Below are positions 1 to 8,330 of a stretch of DNA of 40,241 bases, piece after piece (position 1 is the stretch's first letter; each line of letters opens with the position of its first letter). The DNA comes from Mycobacterium gordonae. GTDB taxonomy: Bacteria > Actinomycetota > Actinomycetes > Mycobacteriales > Mycobacteriaceae. The notes below the pieces were generated by a model, which was not told the DNA's origin, did no database searches, and was given only the letters and a program-made list of their open reading frames with translations. The DNA lies in assembly GCF_001417955.2 (NCBI RefSeq), contig NZ_LKTM01000344.1, positions 1 to 40,241 on the forward strand, in the 5' to 3' direction. The position numbers and the translations under genes were made by a program.

Positions 1-717
1 CGGGGTGGTGGCGGGGGTGGCGGTGATGCGTTCGAAGGCGGTGTCGGCCATGACTTGTCCGCGGGAGCGGCCGTCGAAGGTGGTGTCGGCGGTGCGGCGT
101 AGCGCGGCGTAGACACCGACGCCCTGGGCGACGGGCAGCAGGATGCTGACCCAGGTCATGGTGTCCGGAGCCGGGCGGATGGTGACGGTGCGGTCGGCGG
201 GGGCTTTGGCGGCCCGGTCGACGACGGCGCGCGCGTTCAGGCGGTAGGCGATCTTTTTGGCCGCGGCGGTGATCCGTGTGTCACCCAGGCCCACCAGCGT
301 GTCCATCTCGGCGCACAGTTCGCGGTCCAACGTGCGGCGGTCCTCGACGTCCAGGCAGGCCGATTCCCGCACGATCAGGGTGGCCCGCCATTCGCTGAGC
401 GCGCCGTGTTCCAACGCGGCCAGGGTGTGGGGCATCTCGTGCACCAGGGCGGTGGCGAATCCCAGGTGCCGGCCCCCGCGGGCCGGGGAGTCGCGGCGGG
501 CCAGGGCGACCTCGCTGGCCACTCCGCGGCCCCGCTTGCCCGCCGGCACTCCCGCGGCCGATTCCGCGGCACGCCGGGCGGCATCCAGGGCGGCCGCCGC
601 CCGCGCCTGCCCCGCAGCCGCCGCGGATTTCACCTGCTCCAACTCGGTGATGCGCGCGACCAGTTCGGCTTCGGTGGCACCCGGGTCCACCTGCGACAAC
701 CGCATCAAATCGAACAC
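1..717 (-). CDS. DUF222 / 13E12-repeat family protein, N-terminal part (runs off the left edge)
   Basis: The minus strand is open from a GTG at 717 to base 1, giving 239 residues with no stop. The reading (VDPGATEAELVARITELEQ, later VALARRDSPARGGR, then RPAPDTMTWVSILLPVAQGV) fits the DUF222 domain of mycobacterial 13E12 proteins. These usually end in an HNH nuclease-like domain, which would lie outside the window. An in-frame ATG at 705 is an alternative start. The GTG is preferred because a -10-like TAGTAT ends exactly 7 nt before it, the leaderless arrangement. An insertion sequence begins about 25 bp upstream. The role of the family is unknown; 13E12 repeats are known as prophage-associated repeats in M. 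tuberculosis. The family call is firm, and intactness of the 3' part cannot be judged. Confidence 0.85.
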   Translation of the reverse strand, partial: MFDLMRLSQVDPGATEAELVARITELEQVKSAAAAGQARAAAALDAARRAAESAAGVPAGKRGRGVASEVALARRDSPARGGRHLGFATALVHEMPHTLAALEHGALSEWRATLIVRESACLDVEDRRTLDRELCAEMDTLVGLGDTRITAAAKKIAYRLNARAVVDRAAKAPADRTVTIRPAPDTMTWVSILLPVAQGVGVYAALRRTADTTFDGRSRGQVMADTAFERITATPATTP

Positions 718-724
718 ATGTTCG

Positions 725-730
725 ATACTA
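725..730 (-). promoter_or_regulatory. -10 box of the DUF222 gene, leaderless type
   Basis: The minus strand reads TAGTAT, then 7 nt, then the GTG at 717. This is the TANNNT-N7-start layout of mycobacterial leaderless transcripts. The expected -35 position (about 748-753) falls inside the left end of the adjacent IS. Confidence 0.45.
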
Positions 731-801
731 CCACCATCTACTGACTCATACTTTTTGGCAGGGTCGCGACTTGTAGAAACTGCGGCCTCGGCTGGAAGGT
801 T

Positions 802-1152
802 GTGGATATGTCTCGATCGCGACGTACGAAGGTTCCGGCCGAGGAGAAGACCCGCCTGGTCCTGGCCGTGCTGGCCGGGGAGATGACCTGCGCGGAAGCA
901 GCGCGCCGCTGCGGTGTCTCCACGGTGACGATGACCAAATGGAAGCACCAGTTCCTCGCCGCCGGCGCTGAGCGACTCGAGGAAGTGCCCAGCGGCCCGG
1001 CCGGCGCCCGAGGCACTCCCGAGCATCGGCGTTTGCAGCTGGAAAACGAACAACTCAAGCTCGCGCTGGCCGAAGCGACCGTGCAGTTGCGGATCTGGCA
1101 GCGCGGCGCCGCGCTGATCGATCAGGTCCCTTCCCAGACCTCGAAGCCCTAA
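802..1152 (+). CDS. IS3-like transposase OrfA (helix-turn-helix subunit)
   Basis: This 116-residue basic protein starts with ATG at 802. Residues from about 30 carry a helix-turn-helix (CAEAARRCGVSTVTMTKWK), as in IS3-family OrfA proteins that bind the element ends. The C-terminal part is rich in E, L and Q and could form the coiled coil used for dimerisation. The orfB frame lies in the -1 frame relative to this one and stays open upstream through at least 1083, so a -1 frameshift could give an OrfAB fusion. No classic A-rich slippery heptamer was seen. OrfA looks intact. Confidence 0.8.
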   Translation: MDMSRSRRTKVPAEEKTRLVLAVLAGEMTCAEAARRCGVSTVTMTKWKHQFLAAGAERLEEVPSGPAGARGTPEHRRLQLENEQLKLALAEATVQLRIWQRGAALIDQVPSQTSKP

Positions 1153-1187
1153 GAGAGGCGGCGGGGCTGCCGGTTTCGAGGTTCTGC

Positions 1188-2099
1188 GTGCTGGCCGACA
1201 TCCCCGAACGCACCTACCGGCGGCATCTGGCCCGGCTGCGCGGCGGCGACGTCGCCAAGGGCCCGTGGCCAGCACCGGTGGTCGATCGCATCGAAGCGCT
1301 GGCCGCGAAATACGCCGAAGCGTGGCCGGCATGGGGCTACCGCAAAATCGCCGCGCTGATGCGCGCTGACGGTCATCAGGTCACCAACTCCTCGGTGCAA
1401 CGCGCACTGCGTCGCCGCGGACTGCTTCTGCCGCAAGGCTTTCGGGCTGATCGCAAATCGTGGGCGGTGCTGCGGCGCAACGTGTTCCGCGATCCACCCA
1501 CCGAACGTAACCGGGTCTGGCAGACCGACTTCTCCGAATTCGAAACCACCAACGGCGGCATCCGGCGCATCTGCGCGGTCATCGACTACGCCACCAAATA
1601 CTGCCTCGCGATCACCGTCACCCCCACCGGGCGCGGCGCGGACGCTCTGCGCTGCCTCCAACTCGCCGTCACCGAAGCCCAACGCCAGCTCGACCTCGAT
1701 GATCTGCGCACCGACCGCGGCCTGATGGACATCTTCGATGCAGACGACACCATCATCGGACAAGCCCCCGCCCCGATTGCCGTGGTCTCCGACAACGGAC
1801 CCTGCTTCCGCGGAAAAACCTTCCAAACCGCCTTCACCGGCGATGACCCGCTCATGCGACACGTCCGGACCCGCATCAAATCACCGCAGACCAACGGTGT
1901 TATCGAACGCTTCTTCGGCACCCTCAAATACGAGCACCTGTTCCGCGGCTACATCGGCGACGGCGACGCCCTCGACATGGAAGCCCACCGCTTCCGCATC
2001 ATCTACAACACCATCCGACCCCACCAAGCCCTGGCCGACCGCACCCCCATACAGGCCTACCTTGCAGAAAGATCCCCCAGAAACCTGCCAAGTTCTTGA
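1188..2099 (+). CDS. IS3-like transposase OrfB (DDE integrase core)
   Basis: The catalytic subunit carries an rve integrase core. The likely DDE triad is D114 (WQTDFSEFE), D202 (VVSDNGPCF) and E240 (TNGVIERFFG), counted from the GTG at 1188. The C-terminal IRPHQAL motif is typical of the family. The frame is open upstream of the GTG and reads LREAAGLPVSRFC, a stretch common in OrfB proteins. The true product may therefore be an OrfAB frameshift fusion, or start earlier than 1188. D202 to E240 leaves 37 residues between them, slightly longer than the usual 35. No stop or frameshift interrupts the gene, so the element may be active. Confidence 0.82.
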   Translation: MLADIPERTYRRHLARLRGGDVAKGPWPAPVVDRIEALAAKYAEAWPAWGYRKIAALMRADGHQVTNSSVQRALRRRGLLLPQGFRADRKSWAVLRRNVFRDPPTERNRVWQTDFSEFETTNGGIRRICAVIDYATKYCLAITVTPTGRGADALRCLQLAVTEAQRQLDLDDLRTDRGLMDIFDADDTIIGQAPAPIAVVSDNGPCFRGKTFQTAFTGDDPLMRHVRTRIKSPQTNGVIERFFGTLKYEHLFRGYIGDGDALDMEAHRFRIIYNTIRPHQALADRTPIQAYLAERSPRNLPSS

Positions 2100-2134
2100 C
2101 CCAAGACATCCAATTCGACCCGCCCGCAGACGCC

Positions 2135-2839
2135 TTACACGGACGGTTTGTCCGGGGGCGCCGGGGCGAACACCTCGATCTCCCCGTCCACCTCGCGAAC
2201 CAGGAATTTCGGCAAAGGGCTTGGCGCAACCGGGTTTTGGTGTGTCAACACCTCGCCGGCCGGCGAAAACGACGCCGAGTGGCACGGGCAGCGCAGCCGG
2301 TCGTCGGGCGCATCGAACCACAGCCGGCAGCCCTGGTGGGTGCACACACCCGATACCGCCTCGGGCTTGCCGTCCACCCGTCGAACGAATCCGTTGACCA
2401 CGCCGAGGTCGAAGGGCCGCATCATCCGATCGGGCACCTCGGAGCTGGCCGCGACCGGCACCCAGCGCCCGGCGTTGGGCGTGAGTTCCCCACCACCCGG
2501 CGGCGTTGCCGGACCACGGTCGCCGATGACGAGCCGGTCTACGGAGACTGCGGCCACCGCCGCGGCAGCGGCGGCCGACGTCCCGACCACCACCTGCCTG
2601 CGCGTAGCCCCGGCCTTAAACGGTTGAGGCGCAACCGATTCGGATTGCTGCTCGGCGAGGCGACTGTGCAGCTCCGCAAGGAACTCCGGCCTCGGTGAGT
2701 CTCCCCCGGGTTGCGCGGCCCGGAGCTCGATCGCGGTGCGGATCTGTGCGGCCTCGAAGTCGTCGGGCTGGAACGGCCGCGGACGGCGGCCGCCGAGCAA
2801 GTCGTCGAGGTATCGGCGCAGAGCACGGACGTTCATCAC
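2135..2839 (-). CDS. Membrane-anchored Rieske [2Fe-2S] protein, candidate partner of the ECF sigma factor
   Basis: The protein has 234 residues. Residues 1-75 are charged and probably cytoplasmic. A twin-arginine-like TRRQ at 79-82 is followed by an alanine-rich hydrophobic segment at about 83-105. Residues 125-230 form a Rieske domain with cluster ligands C166/H168 (CTHQGC) and C184/H187 (CPCH). C171 and C186 could form the disulfide seen in bc1-type Rieske proteins. The start overlaps the stop of the ECF sigma gene (GTGATG, alternative starts at 2839 and 2836), so the two are translationally coupled. A cytoplasmic N-terminus with an exported redox domain is what a redox-sensing anti-sigma factor would look like, but that role is inferred. 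It could instead be a plain electron carrier. An IS ends about 30 bp downstream. Confidence 0.85.
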   Translation of the reverse strand: MMNVRALRRYLDDLLGGRRPRPFQPDDFEAAQIRTAIELRAAQPGGDSPRPEFLAELHSRLAEQQSESVAPQPFKAGATRRQVVVGTSAAAAAAVAAVSVDRLVIGDRGPATPPGGGELTPNAGRWVPVAASSEVPDRMMRPFDLGVVNGFVRRVDGKPEAVSGVCTHQGCRLWFDAPDDRLRCPCHSASFSPAGEVLTHQNPVAPSPLPKFLVREVDGEIEVFAPAPPDKPSV

Positions 2840-3393
2840 TCGCTCCCCTCGTTCATCTGTGCGGCGAGCCGCAGCGCACGATGTTGGAGCACCTTGGCAT
2901 TGGCGACGCTCACCCCGAGCAGGGCCGCGGACTCCTTGATCGAATTGCCTCCCAGAAATCTCAGCTGCAGAATTCGACGATAATTCTCCGGCAGTTGGTC
3001 CAGTACGCGGGCGACGCGCTGCGGTGCGTTGTTGACCGCTTCCTCACTTTGAGGTGGCTGCTCGATGTCGTCGATCGAGGTGATTTCGCGGCCCAGGGTC
3101 TCGCGCCAGTGCGCAGCCAGCACGGTTCGCGCGGTGGCCCGCAGATAGGCCCGCACCTCGGCCACACTGGCGGTCAACCGCAGCGGCCGCAAGGCTGCCA
3201 GGAAGACTTCCGTGGTCAGGTCTTCGGCATCCGCCCGATTGCCTACCCGTGCGAACAGCGTGCGATATACCCAGGTGGCGTTGTCCTGATAGACGGCCTC
3301 CCAGTTGGGATAACCGTCATCGGGCACCGCACGCAACGGCCTTGGTTGGTCGCTAACCGTTTCCTGACTCCTGTGTCGCGCCGATCCCTTCAC
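2836..3393 (-). CDS. ECF-type RNA polymerase sigma factor
   Basis: This is a group IV sigma factor of about 185 residues with region 2 (NRADAEDLTTEVFLAALR) and region 4 (LPENYRRILQLRFLGGNSIKESAALLGVS), the -10 and -35 binding parts. The start is uncertain. GTG at 3393 gives a 25-30 residue basic lead-in, and a later in-frame GTG reading M-PDDGYPNWEAV would bring the start close to region 2. The frame is open upstream to 3444. The next gene encodes a membrane Rieske protein and overlaps this stop codon, so the pair probably forms one regulatory unit. No convincing ECF-type autoregulated promoter was found upstream. It is divergent from mmsA. It is not one of the M. tuberculosis sigma factors I can name. 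Confidence 0.85.
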   Translation of the reverse strand: MKGSARHRSQETVSDQPRPLRAVPDDGYPNWEAVYQDNATWVYRTLFARVGNRADAEDLTTEVFLAALRPLRLTASVAEVRAYLRATARTVLAAHWRETLGREITSIDDIEQPPQSEEAVNNAPQRVARVLDQLPENYRRILQLRFLGGNSIKESAALLGVSVANAKVLQHRALRLAAQMNEGSE

Positions 3394-3516
3394 GAATAGT
3401 GAATACGGGATCGGGTTACACCGGCAAGCGATGCGGCAAGCCACCCTCCTTGCAGCCCCGCGCCTCAGTTACTAGGATATGCAAGTAAACCTCTTACCTA
3501 CTTCCTCGGGACAACC

Positions 3517-5037
3517 ATGACCTCGCAGATTCCCCACTTCATCGACGGGCAGCGCACCGCCGGCTCCTCCACCCGCACCGCCGACGTTCTCAATCCGAGT
3601 ACCGGAGAAGTCCAGTCCACCGTCCCGATGGCCAACCAGGCCGACATCGACGCCGCGGTGGCCTCTGCCGTCGAGGCCCAACAAGGCTGGGCGGCATGGA
3701 ATCCGCAGCGCCGTGCCCGGGTCCTGATGAAATTCGTCGAATTGGTCAACAAGAACATCGACGAGCTGGCCGAACTGCTCTCCCTCGAACACGGCAAGAC
3801 ACTGCCGGACGCCAGAGGCGACATTCAGCGCGGCATCGAGGTGATCGAGTTCTGCATCGGCATCCCGCACCTGCTCAAGGGTGACTACACCGAGGGCGCC
3901 GGTCCCGGCATCGACGTCTACTCGCTGCGCCAGCCACTGGGCGTGGTCGCCGGCATCACCCCGTTCAACTTCCCGGCGATGATTCCGCTGTGGAAGGCCG
4001 GTCCGGCTCTGGCGTGTGGAAATGCGTTCGTGCTCAAGCCAAGTGAACGCGACCCCTCGGTTCCGGTCCGACTGGCCGAACTGTTCCTGGATGCGGGCCT
4101 CCCGCCCGGGGTTTTCCAGGTGGTGCACGGCGACAAGGAAGCTGTCGACGCGATCCTGCAGCACCCGGACATCCAGGCGGTGGGTTTCGTCGGCAGTTCC
4201 GACATCGCGCAGTACATCTACAGCCACTCAGCGGCCACCGGAAAGCGTTCGCAATGCTTCGGTGGCGCCAAGAATCACATGATCGTGATGCCCGACGCCG
4301 ATCTCGACCAGGCCGTCGACGCGCTGATCGGCGCCGGCTACGGCAGCGCCGGTGAGCGCTGCATGGCCATCAGCGTCGCCGTGCCGGTCGGCGAGCAGAC
4401 CGCAGACCGGCTGCGCGCCAGGCTGATTGAGCGCATCAACGGCCTGCGCGTCGGACACAGCCTGGACCCCAAGGCCGACTACGGCCCGTTGGTCACCGAG
4501 GCCGCACTGACCCGGGTGCGCGACTACATCGGCCAGGGCGTGGAGGCCGGCGCCGAACTGGTCATCGACGGACGCGAACGCGCCAGCGACGACCTGACTT
4601 TCGGTGACGCCAATCTCGAGGGCGGCTACTTCATCGGGCCCACCCTCTTCGACCACGTCACCCCGGAGATGTCGATCTACACCGACGAGATCTTCGGGCC
4701 GGTGTTGTGCATCGTGCGTGCCCACGACTACGAAGAGGCGCTCCGGTTGCCGTCCGAGCACGAGTACGGCAACGGCGTGGCGGTCTTCACCCGCGACGGC
4801 GACACCGCGCGCGACTTCGTCTCGCGGGTGCAGGTGGGCATGGTCGGCGTCAACGTCCCGATTCCGGTTCCGGTGGCTTACCACACCTTCGGAGGCTGGA
4901 AGCGGTCCGGCTTCGGCGACCTCAACCAGCACGGTCCGGCGTCGATCCAGTTCTACACCAAGGTCAAGACCGTCACCTCCCGCTGGCCGTCCGGCATCAA
5001 GGACGGTGCCGAATTCGTCATCCCCACAATGGATTGA
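3517..5037 (+). CDS. mmsA: Methylmalonate-semialdehyde dehydrogenase (CoA-acylating)
   Basis: MmsA oxidises methylmalonate semialdehyde to propionyl-CoA with NAD and CoA, a late step of valine (and thymine) breakdown in the cytosol. The 506 residues match the usual length. Seen are TPFNFPA with the oxyanion Asn N152, LKPSE with K174 for NAD, and catalytic C282 in GERCMAIS. The C-terminal GGWKRSGFGD block is typical of aldehyde dehydrogenases. ATG at 3517 is the natural start, although no strong Shine-Dalgarno precedes it. fadE9 follows 10 bp downstream and mmsB after that, the same order as in M. tuberculosis Rv0753c-Rv0751c. It is divergent from the ECF sigma gene with about 120 bp between them. 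Confidence 0.95.
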   Translation: MTSQIPHFIDGQRTAGSSTRTADVLNPSTGEVQSTVPMANQADIDAAVASAVEAQQGWAAWNPQRRARVLMKFVELVNKNIDELAELLSLEHGKTLPDARGDIQRGIEVIEFCIGIPHLLKGDYTEGAGPGIDVYSLRQPLGVVAGITPFNFPAMIPLWKAGPALACGNAFVLKPSERDPSVPVRLAELFLDAGLPPGVFQVVHGDKEAVDAILQHPDIQAVGFVGSSDIAQYIYSHSAATGKRSQCFGGAKNHMIVMPDADLDQAVDALIGAGYGSAGERCMAISVAVPVGEQTADRLRARLIERINGLRVGHSLDPKADYGPLVTEAALTRVRDYIGQGVEAGAELVIDGRERASDDLTFGDANLEGGYFIGPTLFDHVTPEMSIYTDEIFGPVLCIVRAHDYEEALRLPSEHEYGNGVAVFTRDGDTARDFVSRVQVGMVGVNVPIPVPVAYHTFGGWKRSGFGDLNQHGPASIQFYTKVKTVTSRWPSGIKDGAEFVIPTMD

Positions 5038-5047
5038 CGGGCAGAAG

Positions 5048-6208
5048 ATGTTTACCCTCAACGATGAAGAACGGGTGATCACCGAGACGGCGGCAGCCTT
5101 CGCCGACAAGCGGATGGCCCCCCACGCCCTGGAATGGGACGCCACCAAGCACTTCCCCACCGACGTGCTGCGCGAGGCCGCCGAACTCGGGATGGCGGCG
5201 ATCTACTGCCGCGACGACGTCGGCGGCAGCGGACTGCGCCGCCTGGACGGCGTGCGCATCTTCGAACAGCTGGCCATCGCCGACCCGGTGACCGCGGCGT
5301 TCCTGTCCATCCACAACATGTGCGCCTGGATGATCGACAGCTTCGGCACCGACGAACAGCGCAAGGCGTGGGTGCCGCGGCTGGCGACGATGGACGTCAT
5401 CGCCAGCTACTGCCTGACCGAGCCCGGCGCCGGCTCCGACGCGAGCGCGTTGAGCACGCGTGCGGTCAAGCAGGGTTCGGATTATGTGCTGGACGGCGTG
5501 AAGCAGTTCATCTCCGGTGCCGGGGCGTCCGACGTCTACGTGGTGATGGCCAGAACGGGCAATGAGGGACCGCGCGGCATCTCCGCCTTTGTCGTCGAAA
5601 AAGACACTGCGGGACTGAGTTTCGGTGCGCTCGAGGAGAAGATGGGTTGGCACGCCCAACCCACCGCCCAAGTGATTTTGGACGGCGTGCGGGTCCCGGC
5701 CGACGCCATGCTCGGCGGTGCCGACGGTGAGGGCACCGGTTTCGGGATCGCGATGAACGGCCTCAACGGCGGACGGCTCAACATCGCCGCCTGCTCGTTG
5801 GGCGGAGCGCAGTCCGCGTTCGACAAGGCGGGCGCCTACGTCCGTGACCGGCAGGCGTTCGGTTCCGCGCTGCTCGACGAGCCCACCATCCGGTTCACCC
5901 TGGCCGACATGGCCACCGGACTGGAGACGTCGCGAATGATGTTGTGGCGGGCTGCATCCGCTCTGGATGACAACGCCGTCGACAAGGTCGAGCTGTGTGC
6001 GATGGCCAAGCGGTACGTCACCGACACCTGCTTCGAGGTGGCCGATAAGGCGCTACAGCTGCACGGCGGTTACGGCTATCTGCGCGAGTATGGTCTGGAA
6101 AAGATCGTCCGCGACCTGCGGGTGCATCGGATCCTGGAAGGGACCAACGAAATCATGCGGGTGGTCGTCGGCCGCGCCGAGGCCGCGCGCATTCGGGCCA
6201 GCGCCTAG
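5048..6208 (+). CDS. fadE9: Acyl-CoA dehydrogenase, probably isobutyryl-CoA dehydrogenase
   Basis: This FAD-dependent acyl-CoA dehydrogenase has 386 residues. Context points to isobutyryl-CoA to methacrylyl-CoA in valine degradation. Seen are the CLTEPGAGSDAS flavin/substrate block, the LQLHGGYGYL motif and the C-terminal EGTNEIMR segment, which carries the probable catalytic Glu. The frame is open far upstream inside mmsA, but that part is a shadow. ATG at 5048 (M-FTLNDEERVI) is the family start and lies 10 bp after mmsA. mmsB follows after 9 bp, so the three genes are one operon. Confidence 0.93.
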   Translation: MFTLNDEERVITETAAAFADKRMAPHALEWDATKHFPTDVLREAAELGMAAIYCRDDVGGSGLRRLDGVRIFEQLAIADPVTAAFLSIHNMCAWMIDSFGTDEQRKAWVPRLATMDVIASYCLTEPGAGSDASALSTRAVKQGSDYVLDGVKQFISGAGASDVYVVMARTGNEGPRGISAFVVEKDTAGLSFGALEEKMGWHAQPTAQVILDGVRVPADAMLGGADGEGTGFGIAMNGLNGGRLNIAACSLGGAQSAFDKAGAYVRDRQAFGSALLDEPTIRFTLADMATGLETSRMMLWRAASALDDNAVDKVELCAMAKRYVTDTCFEVADKALQLHGGYGYLREYGLEKIVRDLRVHRILEGTNEIMRVVVGRAEAARIRASA

Positions 6209-6217
6209 AAGGGCACC

Positions 6218-7102
6218 ATGACAACACGTCTCGCGATCGCGTTCCTGGGACTCGGCAACATGGGCGCGCCCATGGCAGCCAATCTCCTTGGCGCAGGCCA
6301 CCTGGTGCGCGGCTACGATCCGGTACCCGCAGCCGCGAGCGCCGCAGCCGACAAGGGTGTGACGTTGTTCGGGACCGCCGCCGAAGCCGTGGCCGACGCG
6401 GACGCCGTGATCACCATGTTGCCCAGCGGCGAGGTGGTCAAACGCTGTTACGCCGAGGTGCTGCCCGCCGCGCGCCCCGGTGCGTTGTTCATCGACAGCT
6501 CCACCATCTCGGTCAGCGATGCCCGCGACGCGCACGAGCTGGCGGGCTCGCAGGGTATGCAGCAGCTCGACGCGCCTGTGTCCGGCGGCGTCAAGGGAGC
6601 GACGGCCGGGACGTTGGCCTTCATGGTGGGCGGCGAATCCGACGCCCTGGAACGCGCGCGCCCGGTGCTGGAACCCATGGCGGGCAAGGTGATTCACTGT
6701 GGCGCTGCTGGCGCCGGTCAGGCCGCCAAGGTCTGCAACAACATGGTGCTGGCGGTTCAGCAGATCGCGATCGGCGAGGCGTTCGTGCTGGCCGAGAAGC
6801 TCGGCCTGTCTGCGCAGTCGCTGTTCGACGTGATCACCGGGGCAACCGGTAACTGCTGGGCGGTGCACACCAATTGTCCTGTGCCTGGGCCTGTTCCGAC
6901 ATCACCGGCCAACAACGACTTCAAGCCGGGTTTCGCGACCGCGCTGATGAACAAGGACCTGGGCCTGGCGATGGATGCCGTCGCCTCGACCGGTTCGGCC
7001 GCTCCCCTGGGCACCCACGCGGCGGAGATCTACGCCAGATTCGCGGCGAAGCACGCCGATAAGGACTTCAGCGCCGTCATTGAAATGCTGCGCAACGGCT
7101 AG
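6218..7102 (+). CDS. mmsB: 3-hydroxyisobutyrate dehydrogenase
   Basis: MmsB oxidises 3-hydroxyisobutyrate to methylmalonate semialdehyde, the substrate of MmsA. The 294 residues equal the M. tuberculosis protein. The N-terminus has the dinucleotide motif GLGNMGAPMAANL (residues 11-23), then the substrate loop DAPVSGGVKGATAG (118-131) and catalytic K171 in GAGQAAKVCNNM. The start at 6218 is preceded by AGAAGGG. It is the last gene of the mms operon, and its stop overlaps the convergent MarR gene by 4 bp. Confidence 0.95.
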   Translation: MTTRLAIAFLGLGNMGAPMAANLLGAGHLVRGYDPVPAAASAAADKGVTLFGTAAEAVADADAVITMLPSGEVVKRCYAEVLPAARPGALFIDSSTISVSDARDAHELAGSQGMQQLDAPVSGGVKGATAGTLAFMVGGESDALERARPVLEPMAGKVIHCGAAGAGQAAKVCNNMVLAVQQIAIGEAFVLAEKLGLSAQSLFDVITGATGNCWAVHTNCPVPGPVPTSPANNDFKPGFATALMNKDLGLAMDAVASTGSAAPLGTHAAEIYARFAAKHADKDFSAVIEMLRNG

Positions 7103-7599
7103 AAGTCACCGGCGTTGCGCCGCAACGTCTCTATGGACGACACCAACGCCTCCGACTGGGCGGCATCGATCCCGATATCGGCGAACACCTGCTCGTTGAG
7201 GGTCACGGTGGCGTCCTCGACCGTGGAGCGTCCCAGTTCGGTGATCTGCACCAGCGTGGTCCGCCCGTCGGTGGGATGAGGTACCCGCTTTACCAGCCCG
7301 TCGGACTCCAACCGCCGGATAGCATGCGTGACGCTGGTGACGTGTACCTGCAGTCGGTCCGACGCTTTGGCGATCGGCAGGCCACCCGTGCGGCTGAACG
7401 CCAGCAATCGCAGCAACTCATACCGGGAAAAACTCAGATCGTAAGGCCGCAGCGCGGTCTCGACGCGGGCCAAGAGGATCTGGTGCGCGCGCATCACCGA
7501 CGTCACCGCGACCATGCCCTGCGAGACATCGCCCCAGCCGGCGAGTTCCCAGTTGGTTCTCGCCACGGCGATGGGATCGCGCTTCGCAGAGTCAGCCAC
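7099..7599 (-). CDS. MarR-family transcriptional regulator (Rv0737-like)
   Basis: This winged-helix regulator of 166 residues has a MarR core (LSFSRYELLRLLAFSR, ASDRLQVHVTSVTHAIRRLE for the recognition helix, then LVKRVPHPTDGRTTLVQIT for the wing). It starts with GTG at 7599, 26 bp after the rslA stop, so it is likely transcribed with sigL-rslA. In M. tuberculosis Rv0737 also follows rslA. The convergent mmsB gene ends inside its stop, which suggests but does not prove a link to the mms operon. The ligand is unknown. Confidence 0.88.
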   Translation of the reverse strand: MADSAKRDPIAVARTNWELAGWGDVSQGMVAVTSVMRAHQILLARVETALRPYDLSFSRYELLRLLAFSRTGGLPIAKASDRLQVHVTSVTHAIRRLESDGLVKRVPHPTDGRTTLVQITELGRSTVEDATVTLNEQVFADIGIDAAQSEALVSSIETLRRNAGDF

Positions 7600-7625
7600 G
7601 TCCCTTTCTTACCGCACCGGGCGAG

Positions 7626-8330
7626 TTACATCGAACGCTCCAGCAGAACCTGACCACTGTCGGCGGCAACCACCTGCACGGCGGCGATCTGCTCCATCGG
7701 CGTCGAGATACTGCCGGCCGGGGTTGCGCTGTGCCCGGGTTCGGCCACCCAGGTCGCCAGCCGAGTGTGGCTGCCGTCGCGGCCCACCACCACCATGGCC
7801 AGGGTGTCGTGCGGGGCGTCCGGTGGCGCCAGGCAGAAGCACTTCAGGTTGATGAAGGTGCCCCAGTGCTCGCTGGACACCGAGATCGTCGACGTCAGCA
7901 GCTTGGTGCCAACCTGCTCCATCGGCTGTGCCGAGGTGATTGGTTGCGAGTTCGTCGCGAAGTAGCCGTTGACCCCGACCAGCACGCCGATGCCCAGCAC
8001 CACTGCCGCGGCGGCCGAAGCCAGCCAGGTCAGCCGAGTGCGGCGCCGCCGCCAGCGCACCGTTTCCAGCAGTGACGGCAACATCTCCGGCGTCGAAGGC
8101 GCCGATCCGGCCTCGTTGATCGCGACCACGTCGTCGCGGCTCAGCTGCGACAGCAGCGCCGGAATGCCGCTGAGTTCGGCAACGGCCTGGCGGCAAGACG
8201 CACAATCCGCCAGATGCGTTTCGAATTCCCGCCGCTCGGCACCCGACAGCGACCCCAGTACGTAGGCGGCATCCCACGTCGCGTAGCGGTGCGTGTCGCC
8301 GGGCTGGTCGTGTCGCACAGACCCCGTCAT
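7626..8330 (-). CDS. rslA: Zinc-containing membrane anti-sigma factor RslA
   Basis: RslA binds and silences SigL. The 234 residues start at ATG 8330, which overlaps the sigL stop (ATGA). A longer open frame upstream is a shadow of sigL. The cytoplasmic N-terminus has the ZAS motif H39-x3-C43-x2-C46 (THLADCASC) that binds zinc and is redox sensitive in the family. One transmembrane helix spans about 101-120 (TWLASAAAAVVLGIGVLVGV), and the C-terminal half is extracytoplasmic and contains LKCFCLA. The order matches M. tuberculosis Rv0735-Rv0736. Confidence 0.93.
   Translation of the reverse strand: MTGSVRHDQPGDTHRYATWDAAYVLGSLSGAERREFETHLADCASCRQAVAELSGIPALLSQLSRDDVVAINEAGSAPSTPEMLPSLLETVRWRRRRTRLTWLASAAAAVVLGIGVLVGVNGYFATNSQPITSAQPMEQVGTKLLTSTISVSSEHWGTFINLKCFCLAPPDAPHDTLAMVVVGRDGSHTRLATWVAEPGHSATPAGSISTPMEQIAAVQVVAADSGQVLLERSM

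Larger units (their letters stand above)
742..2103 (+). mobile_element. IS3-like insertion sequence (two-frame transposase)
   Basis: The element holds orfA (802-1152) and orfB (1188-2099). The ends carry imperfect inverted repeats. The left end starts at about 742 with TGACTCA and reaches TTGGCAGG by 763. The right end, read on the minus strand from about 2103, starts TGGGTCA and also reaches TTGGCAGG. The eight-base inner core matches exactly and the outer part only partly, so the boundaries are good to a few bases. No 3-5 bp target duplication could be recognised. The element sits between the DUF222 start and the 3' end of the Rieske gene. Confidence 0.75.

Noticed and set aside
3394..3516. 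ECF-type promoter for autoregulation of the ECF sigma gene
   Set aside because: GTAACC and CGTA are present but only a few bases apart, far short of the 16-17 nt needed. No other pair fits.
3518..5160. Long minus-strand frames under mmsA and fadE9
   Set aside because: Shadows of clear enzymes; no motif or ribosome site.
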